64,000 nt of DNA from Rhipicephalus microplus (taxonomy: Eukaryota > Arthropoda > Arachnida > Ixodida > Ixodidae): positions 32,887,501 through 32,951,500 of the forward strand of contig NC_134701.1 in assembly GCF_043290135.1 (NCBI RefSeq), in the 5' to 3' direction. The position numbers were made by a program, and so were the translations under genes. A model generated the notes under the pieces. It made no database searches. It was not told where the DNA came from and saw only the letters and a program-made list of their open reading frames with translations. This document shows, piece after piece, positions 21,739 to 34,165 of the stretch; positions within the stretch are counted from its first letter, which is position 1, and every line of letters begins with the position of its first letter.

Positions 21739-23107
21739 TGTAGGACCACGGTAAGAATTCGTAGCGCGGCAATTTTTGTGTGCTTTTATTTGCTTTGCGG
21801 CGTAAGCTTGGGGCGGCATGTCAGCCGCGGGCAGCCAGCGTTGCTTGAGTGACAAGCGGTCGAAGCGCGACTAACCGGTTTTGCCGCGAGCGCAGACACA
21901 CGGCGCCAGCATATTACCCTGCTTTGTTCAACGCCAGAGATGGTCGAGCATTTCGAGCTACCATTAACTCTAGGAAAAGGGAACCAACCGGGGCAACAAA
22001 AGGGGTGAGATTATAAACGTCATTGTGACGGCCTCCTCATTGCCTCTCGGAACTGGCAGTCGGCGCATCAAGGAACCTCTTCCGAGACCCCTGCGCACCG
22101 CGGTGACTCCTCGCATCGGTTCGGCGTATGGCCCGGCCACGTACTGTTTGCGCGCCTGCAGAATCGGCGGCGCGCGTTGCGAAAACTCTGAAGTCACCGA
22201 CGACCTTTTCTGCCGGTCCGACTTTGGTCCAGTAACTCTCAGAAGCTGGCTCGCGACACGGGAAATGGCAACGGACGCCCGTTTGACGCCTGGGTTGCCT
22301 ATTGTTGAATCGGGAATGTCTTCGACTGCGTCCCTGTTTATCCGGGCAAAGGAGCTCGTAAGCAGAAACATGCGTGGTCAGCGAGCGGTTCCTCGTACGG
22401 CGCACAGAGGCAAGAGGATTATAGCCTCGTCGTCAAGAAATTGACGTGGTAGAGGGAAGTAGCCCTAAGGCCGCAATACCGAGTACGGCTAGCTCTGTCT
22501 AGGTAATTGTGCGCCGCGAAGCTGGCCCTGGCCGCTATGCTTTTGCTAGTTTTGTTTTATTTACGTTTTGGTTGTTGTGTTGTTTGGGGACAGTGCATGA
22601 GTCCCACGTGCACGAAGGCCGCATCCTCGTGGCGGGTTTTTTTTGTTGATCTACCTACTGTACTGTCCAATCGAAGGACAAGCATGTGATTATTTGCCGA
22701 GAGTGTTGTAAGGGCGGAGCGCCAGGAAGGGATAAGAGGACGCCCCGGGGCTCCGCCAAGTGTTCTTAACCGAGCTTGCGGTGTTAGGCACCATCGGCTC
22801 CGCCGAACCCCGTAGGGTCGTCCTACAGAAGTCGGTTCATTTCCAAGTTGTTTTTCTTTTCTTTTTTTGTAACATTGATGTCCATTGTTTTGTAAAATCT
22901 GTAAATACAAGTTTTTCTCAGACATCTAAAACTTCTTCAGCGTCGCTTCTGCTTCATGGTCAAGCGACCAGCAGGCCAATAGCCGCTATTGGGATAGCGG
23001 CGTACGTATCTTCTCTCGCTTTGCTTCACCACCGCGGTTGGTGCGCCTCGGGTGCCGAGTGGGAAGAAGTGGCTTCTTCTACATCGAGAAGAGAACCTGA
23101 TTTTACT
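21739..23107 (+). repeat. 3' LTR of the GMR1-type element
   Basis: A 1369-bp copy of the 5' LTR, starting TGTAGGACC and ending GATTTTACT. Substitutions are spread throughout, plus small indels, such as an extra C near 22090 and an extra CT near 22188. It is followed directly by the right target duplication. Confidence 0.93.
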
Positions 23108-23112
23108 CCGGC
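23108..23112. other. Target site duplication CCGGC, right copy
   Basis: Matches 14777-14781 exactly and marks the right boundary of the LTR retrotransposon. Confidence 0.9.
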
Positions 23113-25602
23113 GCATAGAAGTACCCCTTTCATAGACTATACTAGGCGTATCAGAAGGTGTGGCGTGTGTGTTTAAAGAATATTACAGATTCAATTTTAT
23201 TAGTGCAGGCATGCTGTTACTGAATTTCTGTTCACGCAAACGTTCGTGGAAGAGCTTACCAAAGGTATACACTTATATTTGCCTACAGCATGCATTTTCA
23301 CCCTGTAACTGATATAGGGATCTCAGGAGAGCTATTGTAACGCAGAAAGACATGATAGTCGTGTATAATAAAATGGTGCACTACGCAGACGTGTCAAGCG
23401 ATCCATGCCGGATAAAACGAATATTAAATGCAAAGTGTGTTACTGGTGAGCATAGCCTGGTGGTGTGCCATCAGACCACCCATGCTGCGCATGCGTGTCC
23501 CCTTCCCTTCTATCCTCTCCGACGCTCTCTTTCTCTCGCCTTGCAACGCGGACACAGCAGCGTCTGCTTACAGTGTACTAGAAAGAGGCCGTGGGCCACG
23601 GTGTACGATACAAACAGTTTAGTTGGGGACACTGGTCAGATGCGATCGACCACATAAAGTAACAGTGACGTGCGTTCGTCGGACTGCTGCCGGCAGCGTG
23701 TCTATCGGCGAGTAGACGCAACTTGAAGAGAAAAAGAGGCGTTGCTACAGGAACCGGTCTTTCGCGGGAAATTCGAAATAATTGGCTCAGGAGCATTTTT
23801 CGTGCCAAAGAGTGAAAATAGATTATTGTCTGCAAGCATGACGGGTGCTTGTGTCACGGAAAGAGTGCGATTCATGCCTCTCTATGGAATGCATGCCGAT
23901 ATTTGAAGTGGTTGTCACACGTCCTGTGAACCTAATACAACTTGGGGCGTAAAAATGAAACACATTACTGCCATGCTTTCGAAAATTTTCTATCAAGCGG
24001 TTCTTTATTTATTTGCGTTAGTTTTCATACTCTCGCAGATGGTGGGTGGGGCCTTCGTATTGGTAAGCTGGATCTGCGAAACGCGCAAATGGCTTGGGGG
24101 GACGTACATGCTTTTGATGATGAGCAAACCAGAACATGAATAAGACCAGGTAACTGCTTGTAAAAAGAGAAATTGCCACTTAGTTACCTTGACCAATCAG
24201 CTGGCGTGCTTTACATAAATACTGTTCGGTATTTTTCCAAATTCTATTTCAGCGGCTTCATTGATAGCTTAGCGAAAAGTTCACGACCGTGTGATTACCC
24301 GCTGGCAGACAGGTTTACGGGGGACCCTGTGCATATCTTCTCGCTGATTTCACCATCTCTTCTCACTGTGCACGGAAAGAAGCTTACAGTATTTTTTTTT
24401 CGCATTGAACAATCAGTGGACCTTTTTGGGAATGCCACTGGAAACTTGCTCACGAAAAGCATTGAATGCACAACGTAATACCTAAAAAAACGAAAAGCTT
24501 AGTACGCCTGTAACAGAAAAAACACTATTTATTGCAGCTATTATTCATACACATTCACGACGAATAATCTCCTCTGTGAAGTGCTTGCTGAAGACTGCAT
24601 CGTTTGTGCTGAGCGAGCGGTCCTTCCTGTAAACCAGATGAGTGCATGCTTCGAGGTGTTCGGGATCAGAACGAACATTGCATAATACTACATTTTCTTG
24701 GCACGTAAGGTAACCTGACCGGCAATCACTAACGAAGAACTTTATTCGCATATTCATTCATTGTGTGGACGTCTTCTTTCAGCAGATTTTATTCATGGTT
24801 GCTCACCACATCACGAATTCATTTAGCAAACGGGAATGATGAGACACCACTCATTACTTCTTGAAACTCGCAAGGGCACGCCAGTGACTGTAGTGGCAGA
24901 ATGACTTGCATTTTTCGAGAGAAAAACGTGACGCTTTCGGCACGCCAGCGTCGCCACCAGCCTCACCGGTTGCTATAGCAACGCTGCGTAGAAACTTTTT
25001 GCTATTTATAGTTGTCGATGGCTTGCCGATAGGTGTGCTGCCAGCAGTGGTCTGACGGACGCACGTCTTTGTTTCTTCATCTGGCCGATCGCGTCCCATA
25101 AGAAAGCCAGGACGAGTCACTACCTGAAGTGTTTCTATCTTACACCGTGCAGTGAGCCCACTGCCCTATCTCTGCTCTGCGCCTCCATGGCCCTCTTTGC
25201 GTCGACAGATCGGCCGCCCGCCAAGGGCGTTGCCGCCAGTTTCTCCCGAAAACCTCTGTGGCACTGTGGATGCATAGATTGATTGATATGGCTGTACCCT
25301 TTAGATCTTTGCAGTGAAGGGTTTAATTTTCCTCGTGCCTTGACTTTAGCCACCAATCACATAACGTCCTTCTAGGTAATTCAACCCACTCAAAGTCTAT
25401 TTTGCCCTCCCTGTCCCTAAACCCCAGTGCTTTGAAAAACTCTGCACCATCATCCTGAACTATAGGGTGAAGCCCTTAACAGAAATGCGTTCGCGCGCCA
25501 CCTGGGTGTAGCAGGTTATTTTGCAGTTTGGGTGGTGATAAACGCGGGGTTCAAGGTGAGGAGAGAGTCTCCACAATGACGCAAGAATTAAAAATTATAA
25601 GT
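23113..25602. other. No recognisable feature
   Basis: About 2.5 kb with only short frames, none with recognisable domains. A CCCTTCC/CTCTCTTTCTCTCGC-rich stretch at 23490-23560 resembles one at 29790-29850 and may be part of an unnamed dispersed repeat. Confidence 0.4.
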
Positions 25603-26394
<792 letters not shown>

Positions 26395-26625
26395 AGATAT
26401 GTGGTATTTAACGTCCCAAAACCACCATATAATTATGAGAGGCAGTAGTGGAGTACTCCGTAAATTTCGACCACCTGGGGTTCTTTAACGTGCACCCAAA
26501 TCTGAGCACACGGGCTTACAGCATTTCCGCCTCCATCGAAAATGCAGCCGCCGCAGCTGGGATTCAACCCCGTGGCCTGCGGATCATCAGCCGAGTACGT
26601 TAGCCACTAAACCACCACGGCGGGA
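26395..26625 (-). repeat. Ruka-type SINE, near full length
   Basis: Minus orientation. The tRNA-like head is at 26625-26550, with box A-like GGTGGTTTAGTGGC and a box B-like region near 26560. The conserved body blocks follow, and the 3' end at about 26395 reads AACGTCCCAAAACC with ATATGTGG. Several substitutions suggest moderate age. Confidence 0.9.
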
Positions 26626-27216
26626 CACACTTGATGCTCGCTTTGAAGCATCAAATATGCGTAGATTCTTTATTACACGTGCATTGGCAATTTTATCGGG
26701 TTCACAGTAACGACATTGTTGTGTTTTGCCTTTGGCTGTACTGATACGCTTTGGAACTAGAATAAATATTTCTTGCAGTTCTTTTTTTTTCATTTTTGTG
26801 GTCACGCAGCAGAAGATTATTCACGTTTGCTTCATCTGTTTTTTCCTTTAACAAGTGTAGAAATTTCCCTGCATGTTTAATTTATATTGTTATATAGCAA
26901 GCATTTGCGCATACATAGGCACGGTATTGTGCAAATAAAATCATTTTTTCAGCACGAGATGCCGTGGCGTATTTCTTCGTGCCCTGTTCTGTTCACGCGG
27001 CTGAATGACTCATGGAAACCATTTCTATGGTGTAATAAAGTAATGTGGACACACATGATGTTTACTTTGCTTGTTTTGTACTCATTATAGCTATGCGCAT
27101 GGATATTTTTTTATACTCGTTAGTACCATATTTACACACGAGTCCAACCGGTCTTGATAACATCGTATTATCGACTGCGGATACATTTATCACAAAGCCA
27201 AGTGATTCCACTGGTG
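26626..27216. other. No recognisable feature
   Basis: AT-rich spacer between two SINE copies. No coding, RNA or known repeat signal seen. Confidence 0.4.
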
Positions 27217-27457
27217 ATTGATTGATTCGTGGGGTTTAACGTCCCAAAACCACCATATGATTATGAGAGACGCCGTAGTGGAGGGCTCCGGAAATTTCGA
27301 CCACCTGGGGTTCCTTAACGTGCACTCAAATCTGAGCACACGGGCCTACAACATTTCCGCCTCCATCGGAAATGCAGCCGCCGCAGCCGGGATATGAACC
27401 CGCGACCTGCGGGTCAGCGGCCGAGTACCTTAGCCACTAGACCACCGCGGCGGGGCG
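27217..27457 (-). repeat. Ruka-type SINE, full length
   Basis: Runs from the tRNA-derived head (minus strand from 27457, CCGCGGTGGTCTAGTGGC, anticodon-like arm, box B-like region) through the body to the ATCAATCA tail at 27217. Flanking sequence GATTCCACTGGTGA occurs on both sides (27206-27219 and 27457-27470), so a target duplication of about 14 bp marks a clean LINE-mediated insertion. Confidence 0.95.
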
Positions 27458-28797
27458 ATTCCACTGGTGAGTGATTCTCAGAAAAAGCATTCAGTTGGTT
27501 CCAATTAGCCCCACTCGTATATGTGAAAAAAAGAATAGAAAAATGAGGCATTTCTATTTGCACAGTGGAGCTTGAAAGGCGGGAGTGAAGTTTCTGTTAT
27601 CCCTGCTGTGGCGGAATAACACTGAACGTCGTATTGATTAGCAGATTAAAAAAAATCTGTAATGCTTCCTTGTACACCCTTTGCTACTGCAGTGGCTGTG
27701 TGGAGGAGCATTCAGCCATTCAGTAGGTGCTTAATACACCACTCACTCTTCGTAAACCAATCACGATGGCAGTAATTTATTTTACAACAAACAGTTACAC
27801 GCGTCATAAATTTTTTTATGCGCAAAGTAGCCACACGCAATAACCACGCCTTTCAACTCGCCGGAAAGCGTCTGGGGACTCTGCGAGTCACCCCACCTGT
27901 CAGCGATGACGTGAAGTGCGTCACTCTCCCCCATCAGTCAGCGCACTGCCCCAATCTAGTGCACTGCAGTTTGCTATTAGTGGTAAGACCGGGCTATAGG
28001 TGGCAGTACCGTCTCTGCGCAAGCGTGGATAGGCGGTCGGCAGCTCGTATACAAATACACACAGCGGCGCTTCGTTGCGTGCGGTCTCAGCCGATTGTCA
28101 GCGGATAAAGTGCGTTGACAACAGTTTACTGTTAATATCTACGCTCTTCTCTACTGATCTGGTGCACGACACCCACGCAACGACAACGTCGCCCGCGACC
28201 AAAGTGCATTTTGCCTTTCATAGGAAAGTTCGCCCTGGCTGACTCTCTACACGCTTTCGCGCTAAATCACGCCTTTGCTGAGTTGTTTGTATATGGTTAG
28301 CTTGTGTTCCGCCTGTGACGAACTGCTGTAGCATGACTGAACACTTATTTACACCTTTGGCATCTACATACTACAAATAAGAGAGAATGATCGTAGAAAA
28401 CCTGCATATCTGTGTGATTCGTTAGGTACCACCATTGACGCCTTATGCGCATATGATTTCGTTTATCCAAATCTGTTCACCCAGAAATGTGGAACAGTCG
28501 ATGAGTGTAGTCAGGAAAGCTTAGTGGCTTGGGGTGCTTTGCGCTACGCTGCACTTACCACGTGTACGCACATGTTGTTGCACCGCTAAAAATCCTATAT
28601 CAGAATTCAGCAGAAAGTTTTCATCGATGAATTACGTGCATGTCAGTGCTACAGCAAAGACCTGGTTAATGGGATAAGCATGTTTTTTTAGAAAGATAAC
28701 TTCCACCGAGTTCTGTCGGTCGCTAAGAATGCCACACAAACACTGAAAACAAAAAAAATGATAATTTCACTGAAATCACTTGCATTATATATACGAC
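27458..28797. other. No identified gene; weak promoter-like segment
   Basis: Around 27840-28150 is a locally GC-rich stretch with GTATACAAATACACACAGCG that loosely resembles an LTR promoter region. No paired terminus or pol was found, so this is only noted. The rest shows nothing recognisable. Confidence 0.3.
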
Positions 28798-28985
28798 GCA
28801 TCTTCGATGGAGGGGAAAATGCTGTAGGCCCGTGTGCACAGATTTGGGTGCACGTTAAAGAACCTCAGGAGGTCGACAGTTCTGGAGCCCTCCACTACGG
28901 CATCTCTCATATTCATATGGTGGTTTCGGGACGTAAAACCCCAAATATGAATCAATCAATCAACCAATTCATCAATCAATCAATT
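28798..28985 (+). repeat. Ruka-type SINE, 5'-truncated copy
   Basis: Plus orientation and lacking the tRNA head. It starts at CGATGGAGGGGAAAATG and carries the GTGCACGTTAAAGAACC and CTCCACTACGGC blocks. It ends in ATCAATCAATCAACC and variants of the (ATCA)n tail up to 28985. The 86-codon frame through it is not a gene. Confidence 0.92.
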
Positions 28986-30068
28986 GGTAAATCAATATAC
29001 ATAAAGCATGCCGTCTGAATTATTTTCAACGTCTGGTCTCTTTAGGGCATAACTAAATCTAAGCGCATGGTTGCCCAAGGTAACTCTGTTTAAAAGTGTA
29101 AGTAGCGAAGTCTCACAGTTTACGTGGTAGTAATATTTATAAGAAGTGGCAGCACGGCCAGTTAATTACAACTATGGCTTTTCGCATCATTGATAAACTA
29201 CAGTGGCGTAGTTGTGCACCTACCAACAGCGCGCAAGTTCATGGCCTAGTGCCTTTTTTTACAAATGAGTCGCTATGAAACCCTGCATGGACACATCCTT
29301 TATACGTCCTCATGTTTGAGAGGACGCCAAGAGCATGTTGCGGTGTCATTGAAACAGAAAGCGGCACTCACTCTGATAATACTCTGGTGAACGGAAGGTA
29401 AGGCGACAATGAACAGCACTCTGTAAAGTTGCACTCACTGATACTATTGCAGTGCATTAGCTGCCAGGCGAAACCAAATGCTTTCGTGCGTCGTTTCAGG
29501 CATACGTAGAAACAGTTACACTCGCGCTGACATGACCAAATAAATCACTGTGAGTACTTGCATGATGTGCGCGCGCACTAAAACACGACGTCGCTAGCAG
29601 ACAACGAAAGGAGCAATTCACACTTCACCGTTTCGGCCAGTTGCCGCCAGGCAGCGACTCTGCTCGATCTCGCGACAAATACCTGACCTACGCTCGCCCC
29701 CTCTCGTTTGTGTTCTCTAGGCATCCCTTCCAGCGGTGTTAACATGTCCATTGCATATGCGCGGTGGATGTTAACACGTCCATTGCATATGCGCGTTCTC
29801 TGCCCTCTCTCCTCTTCTACGCCCCCCCTCTCTCGCTTTGCAACGTCGGCTGAGGCAGCCTCTGCAAGTGAGTTTCATGATTGAAAAAGAAATGGTGGAT
29901 CCCACGTACAGTGTGAATCAATAATATGCGAAGCACGGTGAGGAAGGTTGACATATCACTTTAAAATTAGCACATATACCATCTGAGGTGAATGCGAATT
30001 ATGCCGTATAAGACTTTTTTCATGCCATAATTATCACACTCGCACGTGTCATTCACCTTCGTAGTCTA
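28986..30068. other. No gene; short tandem duplication
   Basis: Contains a 32-bp period tandem duplication at 29737-29792 (TGTTAACATGTCC / TGTTAACACGTCC, each followed by ATTGCATATGCGCG) and an isolated CAGTGGCGTAG at about 29202 that resembles a hAT-type terminus. The last 40 bp (about 30045-30075) match the 147-bp satellite-like unit in reverse orientation. Confidence 0.4.
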
Positions 30069-30094
30069 GTCACGTTACGTGAATCACAATCAGA

Positions 30095-30786
30095 ATCTGC
30101 TACTGGAACGCAAATGGTTTCAGATGCCGCAAAGCTGTCCTACAGCAACATATCACATGATTGGAGCCAGAGAAAAGGCTCGACGTAATCGCCATTCAGG
30201 AGACACACCTGGAAGAGACCCCAGAACTTATAGGGTACAGAACGCACGATAGCCCATTCTCGGCCCACACAAGTGGGAAAGGCGTGGCAGAAAGAGTGTG
30301 CACGCTAATCTGCAAAGGGCTTGCACACACCAAGCACCAGCAATTCCTTGTTGACAGAAGTACAGCGATAGAAATGTGCGTCACAGAGCTCGCCTTCATG
30401 CGCAAAGGATGCTCACGAGGCAGAAGGAGAGGAAGGACTTCGACGTCGCTTCTGCAATACGTATACAGCAACCCGAGGCATAGAGGTCAAAAATTCAAAG
30501 CCCTAATTGGAAAACTCAAAGCCACCATACTTGCGGCGGGGAAAAAGATGGCTAAAATGGGAGACCCCATAGCGCTGATCTGCGGAGACTTCAACGCCCA
30601 GCACGAAGAGCTGTGGTACACGGTCACAACTGCAAAAGGCAGGCACCTACTCGAAGATGCCGCAGAGGGAGGTTTCACTCTACTCACGAATTCAGCGCAA
30701 CCATCTAAAATAGGCACGTCTACAGCCAGGGATACGAACCCCGATCTCGCCTTGGCGCTGCTTCCCAAAGGGGGCACAGCGAGATG
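30095..30786 (+). pseudogene. LINE ORF2 endonuclease domain (APE type)
   Basis: The frame opens by 30161. LDVIAIQETHLEE contains the catalytic QETH motif, and LICGDFNAQHEELW near 30580 contains the GDFNAH-type motif. The next conserved region (NPGSDHHILEIEI) lies after a stop at 30784-30786 in the same frame, so the endonuclease is interrupted near its C-terminus. This domain nicks target DNA to prime reverse transcription. Confidence 0.85.
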
Positions 30787-32770
30787 AAGAAACACCGGAA
30801 TCAATCCAGGAAGTGACCATCACATCCTAGAGATAGAAATCCCGCTAACCCACACCAACGGCAACCCAGGAAAGATCAAGAAATACAGAATAGTGAGCAG
30901 GGATGAATTCAGAAAATTCGAGCTAGGAATTCTCACCGACATCGAAGAATGATCCAAGAGACTGCGCGAAGCCATGGACGAAGCAACGAAAGAGATGGAG
31001 GCCACCGAGAACGTGAAAACGATAGACTCAAGGCTCGGATATCTCCTAGATGCCAGACGAGCATTAGAGCGAAGATGGCGAGGACAGTGACGTAACAGGA
31101 AGCCCCGCAAGAAGATTGCCGAGCTTGGCAGAGAGATCGAGAGGCACAGCAAACATGTGTGTAACGAGCAATGGTTCGCCCTGCGCAATCAGGTCGACAG
31201 ACAACTCCATCGCAGTGGCCCATGGAAGATCGTCAAACAGCTCATAGACGAAACCAAGAGCAGATAGTTCCAACACACCCGCATGGCGCAGATCCTTCAT
31301 ACCACGGCGCGATGGCTTGGAGAAGAAGAAACGCACAAACAACTCAACGACCGATACTTCCCGAATACCAAGCGGGAGAGTGATCGAAACTCCGAGGGGC
31401 AATCTAACGCCCATTTAGACAAAGACATCGAGGAACGAGAAGTCCACCTGGCAACGTGGAACCTCAACGGCAGATCTGCCACCGGGCCGGACAAGATCTC
31501 TAGCAAGATGCTCCGCAACCTACGCGATTCATCATTTGTGGTGCTAACGAGATACTTTAACGAGTGCTGGAGAAGCGGCACCCAACCAAAAGCGTAGAGA
31601 ACATTCAAGACGATTCTCCTGTCCAAACCCAATAAGCCACCGGGCATAGAGGGCCTACGTCCCATCTCGCTCATGTTGTGCGGGGGCAAGGTATTAGAGC
31701 ACGTCATCAATGCCCTGTGTAACGACTACATGGAGCGACACGGCATCTACCCGGACTCGATGGTCGGATTCTGGGCACACCTGGGTACCCAGGACGCCAT
31801 GTTGCTGATTGAAAAAAAGACGCTGCACCCCCCGGGTCGGCTGCCTGGGAGAGACAACCGGGCCATTCTGGGCCTGGACCTCCAGGGGGCCTTCGACAAT
31901 GTGAAACACTGCAATCCTGGAGCAGATCTCTTCCCTGAGCATGGGCGAGAGTCCATGCTCAGGGAAGAGATCGACATAAAACCTCGAACTACGTTCGAGG
32001 GTTCATGTCGGACCATACAGCCCAGCAGAAGATGGGCGACAGGAAGCTTAAGGAGAGGCGGCTGGGTAACGTCGGGACCCCACAGGGCTCGGTGATCTCG
32101 CCGTTCCTCTTTAACATATAGTAATGATCGAGGTAGTCAAACGCCTCGAAGCACTGAGCCCTGGGTTCCGGCACTGCCTATACGCTGACGACATCACCAT
32201 TTGGGTCACCGGCGGCAGTGACGAGGAGATCGAGTCAAACCTCCGGAATGTGGTGTGCGCCGTCGAGGCCGCACTCTCGGGCACGGGCCTGCGGTGTTCA
32301 CCGCAAAAGTCTCAGCTCCTGATCCTGCCACCGCCAGGGCGCTTCCGAAAAGCGGACAGCCAGGCCGCGGCAGAGGACAACGTGGTCCGGACGGGCAACG
32401 GGGCGCCTATACCGCACGTCTCCGGGCTTAGAATCCTGAATATGTTCGTGGACGGCACCCAGACGAACACCACGGCGATGAATAACAACGTAACAAAGAT
32501 CGGGATCGCCAACCGCGTCATGAAGCGGGTGTCGACGAGGTAGCAAGGCATGAACGAAAGGGGGCTCCTGCGGCTGTTGCTGGCCTTCGTCGTCAGCCAG
32601 GCAGAATACGCGGGAGCCTTCAACCGCTGGACCAGAGTGGAGGAGGAGAAGATCGAAGCCACCATCAGGATGACCTACAGGAACGCCCTGGGTCTACTTC
32701 CAGGCACGAGAACGTCGGCCTCGCTGGATCTGGGCGTGCACAACACACTCTCAGAGATCGGCGAGGCCCA
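30787..32770 (+). pseudogene. LINE ORF2 reverse transcriptase, broken
   Basis: The frame continues through further stops (about 30952, 31088, 31265, 31595). RT motifs: ATGPDKISSKML (31480), LSKPNKPPGIEGLRPISLM (31618) and LGLDLQGAFDNVKH (31870). Two nearby inverted-repeat insertions (31925-32010) disrupt the frame after that. VGTPQGSVISPFLFN follows in another frame near 32070, then LYADDITIW with the catalytic YADD near 32180, and the thumb region to about 32770. Confidence 0.85.
31925..32010. repeat. Two adjacent hairpins inside the LINE RT
   Basis: First hairpin: 31925-31944 and 31953-31972 are a perfect 20-bp inverted repeat around an 8-base loop. Second: about 31971-31988 and 31992-32009 are an inverted repeat around a 3-base loop (CCTCGAAC / GTTCGAGG core), with a few mismatches outward. 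Conserved RT coding resumes after the second, which suggests an inserted reverse-complement segment made by template switching. Confidence 0.85.
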
Positions 32771-33059
32771 ATGAACGGCACAGCTAGCTCGACTAAGCAG
32801 CACGAAGACAGTAGAAGCATCCTGAAGAAAGTGGAAACCAACCCGCCCGCTCATGAAGGTGCGGAAGACGACAAACTGGAGAGCCAGGTCCCCCTGTGGG
32901 GCGGAGCGGGTAGGGGCATCATAGTGTTTCTGTTTCCAAAGAACGTGAACCCGGAGAAGGACAGAGAAAGACGAAAGGCGAGAGCAGCGGCCCTGGACAA
33001 GCAGTACAAGAGTGACGATAACGCCGCGTTCGTCGACGTGGCTACAAAATACATCGAGA

Positions 33060-33760
33060 AGATGAGTGTACGGGATTGCAGTCATGTGGGCGTCAACGGG
33101 TGAGCTGATCAACGCGGGTAAGATTAAAGCGAAGACCTCATGCCAGGCAGAAGAGGCAGCGATTGGTCTGGCGATGGGAGTACTGGGAATTCGGATGATC
33201 CTGAGCTACTCCAAATCAGCGGTGAGGAACCACGCCAAAAGCACGGTCTGGAGAGAGGCGGAGCGAATCGTGGGGCTCGCCAGAGCCTCGAAAACCTCTG
33301 AAAAGCACCCGACTGGGCCAAGCATCCCCATAATGTTGTGCCCAGCCCACATGGGGGACCTAACGAACGTGGACAACCGTAACGAGGATGCAGACACAGC
33401 GGCCTGAGAACTCATCAGGTGCCGGGACGGCAGCGAGAGCACCCTCGCGGATGTCGGCAATGAACAAGACCCCGAACCTCTAGTCGACTATGGCGCGATA
33501 CTCAGGAGGCACATGGAAGGACGAAGAGAATACCCGGCCCGGCATCGAGAACTTTTCCGAGCGAAGTCGGTGTTGCTTCGTCACCTACAAGTGAAGTGCG
33601 CGTTAACCCCGCCCTAGGCGTGCCACGTATGTCCCGAGATGTTCGCAAGCCCGGCGTACAGTATCTGCAAAGAAGAAATGGCGACACTAGGACACATAAT
33701 GAGGTGTGACAGTGCAGCGATGCCGGACGGTGGTTCGTGCAACGGTGCCGACGGTGATGT
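33060..33760 (+). pseudogene. LINE ORF2 RNase H and C-terminal Cys-rich region
   Basis: After a frame change, VMWASTGELINAGKI, KTSCQAEEAAIGLA and YSKSAVRNHAKS match the RNase H fold of tick LINEs. The catalytic D of the usual DS(R/K)SA motif reads Y here. A stop at 33405 is followed by ELIRCRDGSEST and a CHVCPEMF...CKEEMATLGHIMRC Cys/His cluster near 33620-33710, typical of the end of these LINE proteins. Confidence 0.7.
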
Positions 33761-34104
33761 GTGCGGCAGGGCTGGGGAATCTCATGGCGGAGTAACTGGA
33801 GCCGATGACAGCACCACCCGCCAAGAGCTGCCAGTGCAGATGGAGTGGTGCGTCCGCTCGCTGAACTGCTAATCTAAGAAATGGGCGATCCAGCGTCTCA
33901 AGGGGGCCATGGCCAGGCACCCACAAGCGTGGGGCGCGGGAACCCAGGTATCCTCTGTGAGGTCAGGTTCAACCCTCAAGTTCTTGGCTAAGTGTTTCTA
34001 GGACTGCATAAACTAGAACATTAGAAGGATAGACCGCACCCTGCGAGGCTCGCACCTACCCCACCCAGGATCCTGTGAATGAAGTCTTTTCTCTCTCTTT
34101 TCAT

Positions 34105-34165
34105 GTCACGTGATACCAGATTTGGTATATGTGGAGCTGCGAACGGCCCCTAGCGTGCTAATAGC
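34105..34165 (-). repeat. Fragment of the 147-bp tandem unit, reverse orientation
   Basis: GTCACGTGATACCAGATTTGG followed by TATATGTGGAGCTGCGAACGG is the reverse complement of the conserved unit block seen at 41009-41060 (CGGCCGTTTCGCTAGCC, ATATACTAAATTTGGTATTACG). The other half of the same unit lies at about 30045-30075, left of the LINE. Confidence 0.7.

Larger units (their letters stand above)
14782..23107 (+). mobile_element. Full-length LTR retrotransposon with GMR1-type domain order
   Basis: This 8326-bp element has two long LTRs, a tRNA-Ser-type primer site, gag with a zinc knuckle, protease, integrase, reverse transcriptase, RNase H and a G-rich tract just before the 3' LTR, flanked by a CCGGC duplication. 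The order is unusual: integrase lies between protease and reverse transcriptase, as in Ty1/copia, although RT, RNase H and the integrase C-terminal module look like Ty3/gypsy. That combination defines GMR1-type elements, first described in cod and other deuterostomes. Pol carries several frameshifts and stops, so this copy is not autonomous. The LTRs differ at roughly 50 of about 1365 positions by eye (about 96% identity), so the insertion is old but not ancient. Confidence 0.9.
30076..34104 (+). mobile_element. I/R1-type LINE (endonuclease, RT, RNase H), 5'-truncated or ORF2-only
   Basis: The element begins just before the ORF2 start (ICYWNANGF) and contains, in order, an APE endonuclease, reverse transcriptase, RNase H and a C-terminal Cys-rich motif. 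It ends in GAATGAAGTCTTTTCTCTCTC, like the tails of many tick LINEs. GTCACGT is present on both sides (30069-30075 and 34105-34111), a candidate target duplication. Flanking sequence on both sides matches one interrupted copy of the 147-bp unit in reverse orientation. Domain content puts it among RNase H-bearing LINEs (I, R1 or related); I cannot name the clade by eye. Confidence 0.82.

Noticed and set aside
27840..28150. A second solo LTR
   Set aside because: Promoter-like wording resembles the known LTRs, but no TG...CA ends, polyadenylation site or target duplication could be placed.
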